NCBI GenBank assembly: GCA_041635755.1
Contig: JBFKUL010000173.1
Span: 1-6,472 of the forward strand
Length of the DNA: 6,472 bases
From: JBFKUL01 sp041635755
Lineage (GTDB): Bacteria > Pseudomonadota > Gammaproteobacteria > Burkholderiales > SG8-39
Direction of reading: 5' to 3'
The position numbers and the translations under genes were made by a program. How positions within the stretch are numbered: the stretch's first letter is position 1; each line of letters opens with the position of its first letter. Shown piece after piece: positions 5,755 to 6,472 of this stretch. Below the pieces are notes generated by a model. It saw only the letters and a list, made by a program, of their open reading frames with translations. It did no database searches and was not told where the DNA came from.

Positions 5755-6426
5755 TCAAATGCTCTCGCGAACCACTCCCTCCCGCCACCAACCGACGATC
5801 AAATTCACCACACCGTCGATCGACAACTCCGAGGAATCGAGTTGCACTGCGTCAGACGCCGCAACGAGCGGAGATGCCGCCCGGTTCGCGTCGCGCGCGT
5901 CGCGCTCCTCGAGGTCACGGGAAAGGGTTGACATGCTAGCAGGGATTCCTTTTTCTTTCAACTGCTTATACCTGCGCTCGGCTCGCACGGCGAGACTTGC
6001 GGTCAGAAACACCTTGAGCGGAGCGTCGGGAAATACCACCGTGCCCATGTCCCGTCCATCTGCGACCAGGCCTGGCGGTTCGCGGAAGGCGTGCTGACGG
6101 GCGAGCAGCGCGTCGCGTACACGCGGCAGACGCGCCACCTCGGACGCGCGACGGCCGCATGCCTCCCCCCGGAGCTCTTCAGTAACGTCTTGATCTTCAT
6201 AAAAAATCTTGTCATCCGAGAAGCGCGCAGAAAGGCCTCTGGCGAGCTCGGCAAGGCCTGTCTCGTCACTCGCCGAGACGCCCTGACGCAACGAGGCGAG
6301 TGCGACCAACCGGTACAGTGCGCCGCTTTCCAGGTAATGGAATCCCAAGGCTTCGGCCACACGCTTGGCCACCGTACCCTTGCCCGAGGCGGAGGGCCCG
6401 TCAATGGCGATGACCGGGACGCTCAA
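5755..6426 (-). CDS. cmk: Cytidylate (CMP/dCMP) kinase
   Basis: The enzyme phosphorylates CMP and dCMP with ATP in the cytoplasm, recycling cytidine nucleotides from RNA and phospholipid turnover. The 223 residues match the family length (227 in E. coli). The P-loop is GPSASGKGT at 10-18, YLESGALYR at 31-39 is the CMP-binding block, RVRDALLARQHAFR is at 102-115, DGRDMGT at 123-129, and the LID-type ERDARDANRAASPL at 174-187 has the family's Arg/Asp pattern. The usual Asp of the LDSGA block is Glu here (E33). The start is TTG: the frame is closed by a TGA six codons upstream, and no ATG or GTG occurs between that stop and the P-loop. GGAG lies 8 bases before it. The TTG overlaps the aroA stop as TTGA. 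The order aroA-cmk-rpsA-ihfB is standard in many proteobacteria. Confidence 0.95.
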   Translation of the reverse strand: MSVPVIAIDGPSASGKGTVAKRVAEALGFHYLESGALYRLVALASLRQGVSASDETGLAELARGLSARFSDDKIFYEDQDVTEELRGEACGRRASEVARLPRVRDALLARQHAFREPPGLVADGRDMGTVVFPDAPLKVFLTASLAVRAERRYKQLKEKGIPASMSTLSRDLEERDARDANRAASPLVAASDAVQLDSSELSIDGVVNLIVGWWREGVVRESI

Positions 6427-6472
6427 GCGCCCGGCTCCGTCTCACTGATCGCGGACAAATCCGCGAAATAAC
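6423..6472 (-). CDS. aroA: 3-phosphoshikimate 1-carboxyvinyltransferase (EPSP synthase), last 15 residues (cut by the window edge)
   Basis: Only the C-terminus is present: YFADLSAISETEPGA followed by TGA. It lines up with the end of E. coli AroA (YFEQLARIS...), sharing Y, F, L and IS at the same spacing. AroA makes EPSP from shikimate 3-phosphate and phosphoenolpyruvate. The call rests on this short match plus the conserved position just before cmk. The stop overlaps the cmk TTG start by four bases (TTGA), pointing to coupled translation. Another frame also reaches a stop in this stretch (LFRGFVRDQ), but it resembles the AroA end less well. Confidence 0.7.
   Translation of the reverse strand, partial: YFADLSAISETEPGA

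Overview
The window is a stretch of high-GC chromosome from a Gram-negative proteobacterium. The gene order and protein sequences fit a betaproteobacterium best (Burkholderiales, Rhodocyclales or Nitrosomonadales type). That placement is an inference from synteny and family resemblance; no search was run. All genes lie on the minus strand, so transcription runs from the high coordinates to the low ones. I see no mobile element, tRNA, rRNA, CRISPR array or convincing rho-independent terminator. Coding density is very high, and no stretch over about 155 bases lacks a gene.

In order of transcription, the window holds: the last 15 codons of aroA (shikimate pathway); cmk (CMP kinase); a 153-base leader with RNA structure; rpsA (ribosomal protein S1, six S1 domains); ihfB (IHF beta subunit); a 63-base spacer with a strong hairpin; lapA and lapB (envelope and LPS assembly proteins); ugd (UDP-glucose 6-dehydrogenase); and the first 203 codons of rfaE1/hldA (heptose-7-phosphate kinase), which runs off the left end. 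Three junctions are 4-base stop/start overlaps (aroA-cmk TTGA, lapB-ugd ATGA, ugd-rfaE1 GTGA) and lapA-lapB has a 6-base gap. This suggests two tightly coupled blocks, aroA-cmk and lapA-lapB-ugd-rfaE1, joined through rpsA and ihfB.

Functionally the right half serves general growth (aromatic precursors, CMP/dCMP recycling, translation initiation, nucleoid bending). The left half serves the envelope: LapA/LapB for LPS homeostasis, UDP-glucuronate for surface sugars, and ADP-heptose for the LPS inner core.

This is mostly a conserved housekeeping region and I do not see an undescribed multi-gene system. The most interesting signals are in the RNA. The 12 bases between the rpsA Shine-Dalgarno-like GAGG and its ATG read TCACCTCCTTTC, the sequence expected at the 3' end of betaproteobacterial 16S rRNA (an anti-Shine-Dalgarno mimic). 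Just upstream is a compact hairpin that could be part of an S1 autoregulatory element. A second strong hairpin separates ihfB from lapA.
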